Assembly (NCBI GenBank): GCA_020746105.1
Contig: CM036618.1
Coordinates: 46,468,514 to 46,532,513, forward strand
Reading direction: 5' to 3'
Source of the DNA: Trogon surrucura
Lineage: Eukaryota; Chordata; Aves; Trogoniformes; Trogonidae
Length of the DNA stretch: 64,000 nucleotides
The first letter of the stretch is position 1. The number at the start of each line of letters is the position of its first letter. Shown piece after piece: positions 63,061 to 64,000 of this stretch. The notes below the pieces were generated by a model, which was not told the origin of the DNA, searched no databases, and saw only the letters and a program-made list of their open reading frames with translations. The position numbers and the translations under genes were made by a program.

Positions 63061-64000
63061 CTGCCACGGGGGAACACATCAGAAGGAAACATGGAAAGTG
63101 AAACAAAGGGAAGAGGTCAATTAGACATTAAAGGCTGTCACTGCATTTCCTGAAATACAGCTCAAAACTCTGTTACAGGCACCACAAATGCCACTTAATG
63201 AGTCCCTGGGTACTCTGCCCATTGATTGGCTTAAAGCAACAGTAATCGTTACAAACCTTCATGCAAGTCACTTTGGATGTGGTTTTGCATTGCCCTGAAG
63301 ATACCCACACACCCATAACCTATCTGCTCACTTCCCACGGGAGGGCTGCTGAAGAAGTGTGGCAAGTTCAAACAGGCAAGGTTGGCCCAAAAAACACAGA
63401 GGGCTGGTGCCATACGAGGGGAACAGCAGAGGCTCTGACATTCGCTGATCGGCTGCTGCCTGATGGAACTGCCAATAGAGCCGTGCGGCATCAGGACCGA
63501 GCTGGTGACTTTAATGTCAAAGGAGTCTCCGTGCTGACAAGGATGCTGACAACCATCGAGCACCTGTCACTTCTAGCCCGCAGACTGAAACAGATATAAT
63601 GTGTATTTTACAGGCACATTCCTGCCATTTCACGTGGACGGTCTTTCCAGAAAGTGCCGCACGCGAAATTGGACTGGAACGTCAGATGCGTCTTACAAAA
63701 TGTAAAGTACGCGGTTGTTCTTTTCCACAACAAAGGAAATTTCATGAGTTTTAATTTGTGTTTCTAAGAGACAGAAAAGACTCTTCTGCACTGTTTGTAG
63801 CCATATTTTGTTTTGCAGTTGGAAATGCACACAGTGCGAAAAAGAACATAGCCTGCGATTCACAGAGCTGTGCATTATGCTTAAAACATTCATCACTTTG
63901 GTAGCACTTTGTAATCTGTAGGAGCTTGAAAATGGGAATAAGTTTCACAGCATATTAACAATAGAAGTCTGTGGACTTCTAAAGGACATACAACAGTTTC
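63061..64000 (-). other. FBXL4 intron, continuing past the window
   Basis: From the acceptor at 63061 to the end no further FBXL4 exon was found: the two open frames on this strand (63249-63563 and 63693-63948) contain no LRR or F-box text. The rest of the gene must lie at higher coordinates. Confidence 0.8.

Noticed and set aside
62852..63106. 84-codon open frame on the - strand over the short FBXL4 exon
   Set aside because: It reads the exon in the wrong phase. The correct phase gives the LRR text that joins the next FBXL4 exon at GTGAGT and CAG borders.

Overview
This is vertebrate nuclear DNA, and almost certainly avian. Three 3' fragments of CR1-type LINEs, with the characteristic ATTCTRTGATTCTATGAT terminal repeats, lie near 4.9, 18.3 and 54.0 kb. 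No SINE or L1 of mammalian type was recognised. Genes have introns with GT-AG borders, and long non-coding stretches dominate. The species cannot be fixed from the sequence alone.

Two protein-coding genes are supported. The first is POU3F2 (BRN2), an intronless class III POU transcription factor gene on the + strand (CDS 28057-29373, 438 residues), complete from start to stop. The second is the 3' end of FBXL4 on the - strand: three coding exons (63060-62989, 61738-61426, 53450-53287 with stop) that encode the last 182 residues of this mitochondrial F-box/leucine-rich-repeat protein. The remaining exons lie beyond position 64000. The genes converge tail to tail, about 24 kb apart (stop to stop). 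As far as known, the same pair is adjacent on human 6q16.

Layout: 1-19.5 kb is AT-rich intergenic DNA with two CR1 pieces and no recognisable gene. From 19.5 to 38.7 kb there is a chain of CpG-rich blocks (about 19.55-20.42, 21.7-22.86, 24.7-26.3, 27.0-29.4, 33.1-33.45, 33.8-36.7 and 38.25-38.68 kb) alternating with AT-rich blocks that resemble conserved non-coding elements. POU3F2 sits in the middle. This arrangement is typical of Polycomb-regulated developmental transcription factor loci. From 29.4 to about 32.6 kb is the probable POU3F2 3' UTR, rich in homopolymers and AU. From 38.7 to 53.3 kb is AT-rich intergenic DNA, and from 53.3 kb to the end is FBXL4.

The two genes are not known to work together: POU3F2 is a neural transcription factor, and FBXL4 restrains mitophagy through an SCF ubiquitin ligase. 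Most long open frames in the window lie in GC-rich DNA where stop codons are rare. None outside the two genes resembles a known protein. I found no evidence of a new biological system. The most interesting material is regulatory: the CpG-block chain, its AT-rich partners, an out-of-frame upstream ATG at POU3F2, and the G-rich and repeat tracts in its promoter and 3' UTR.
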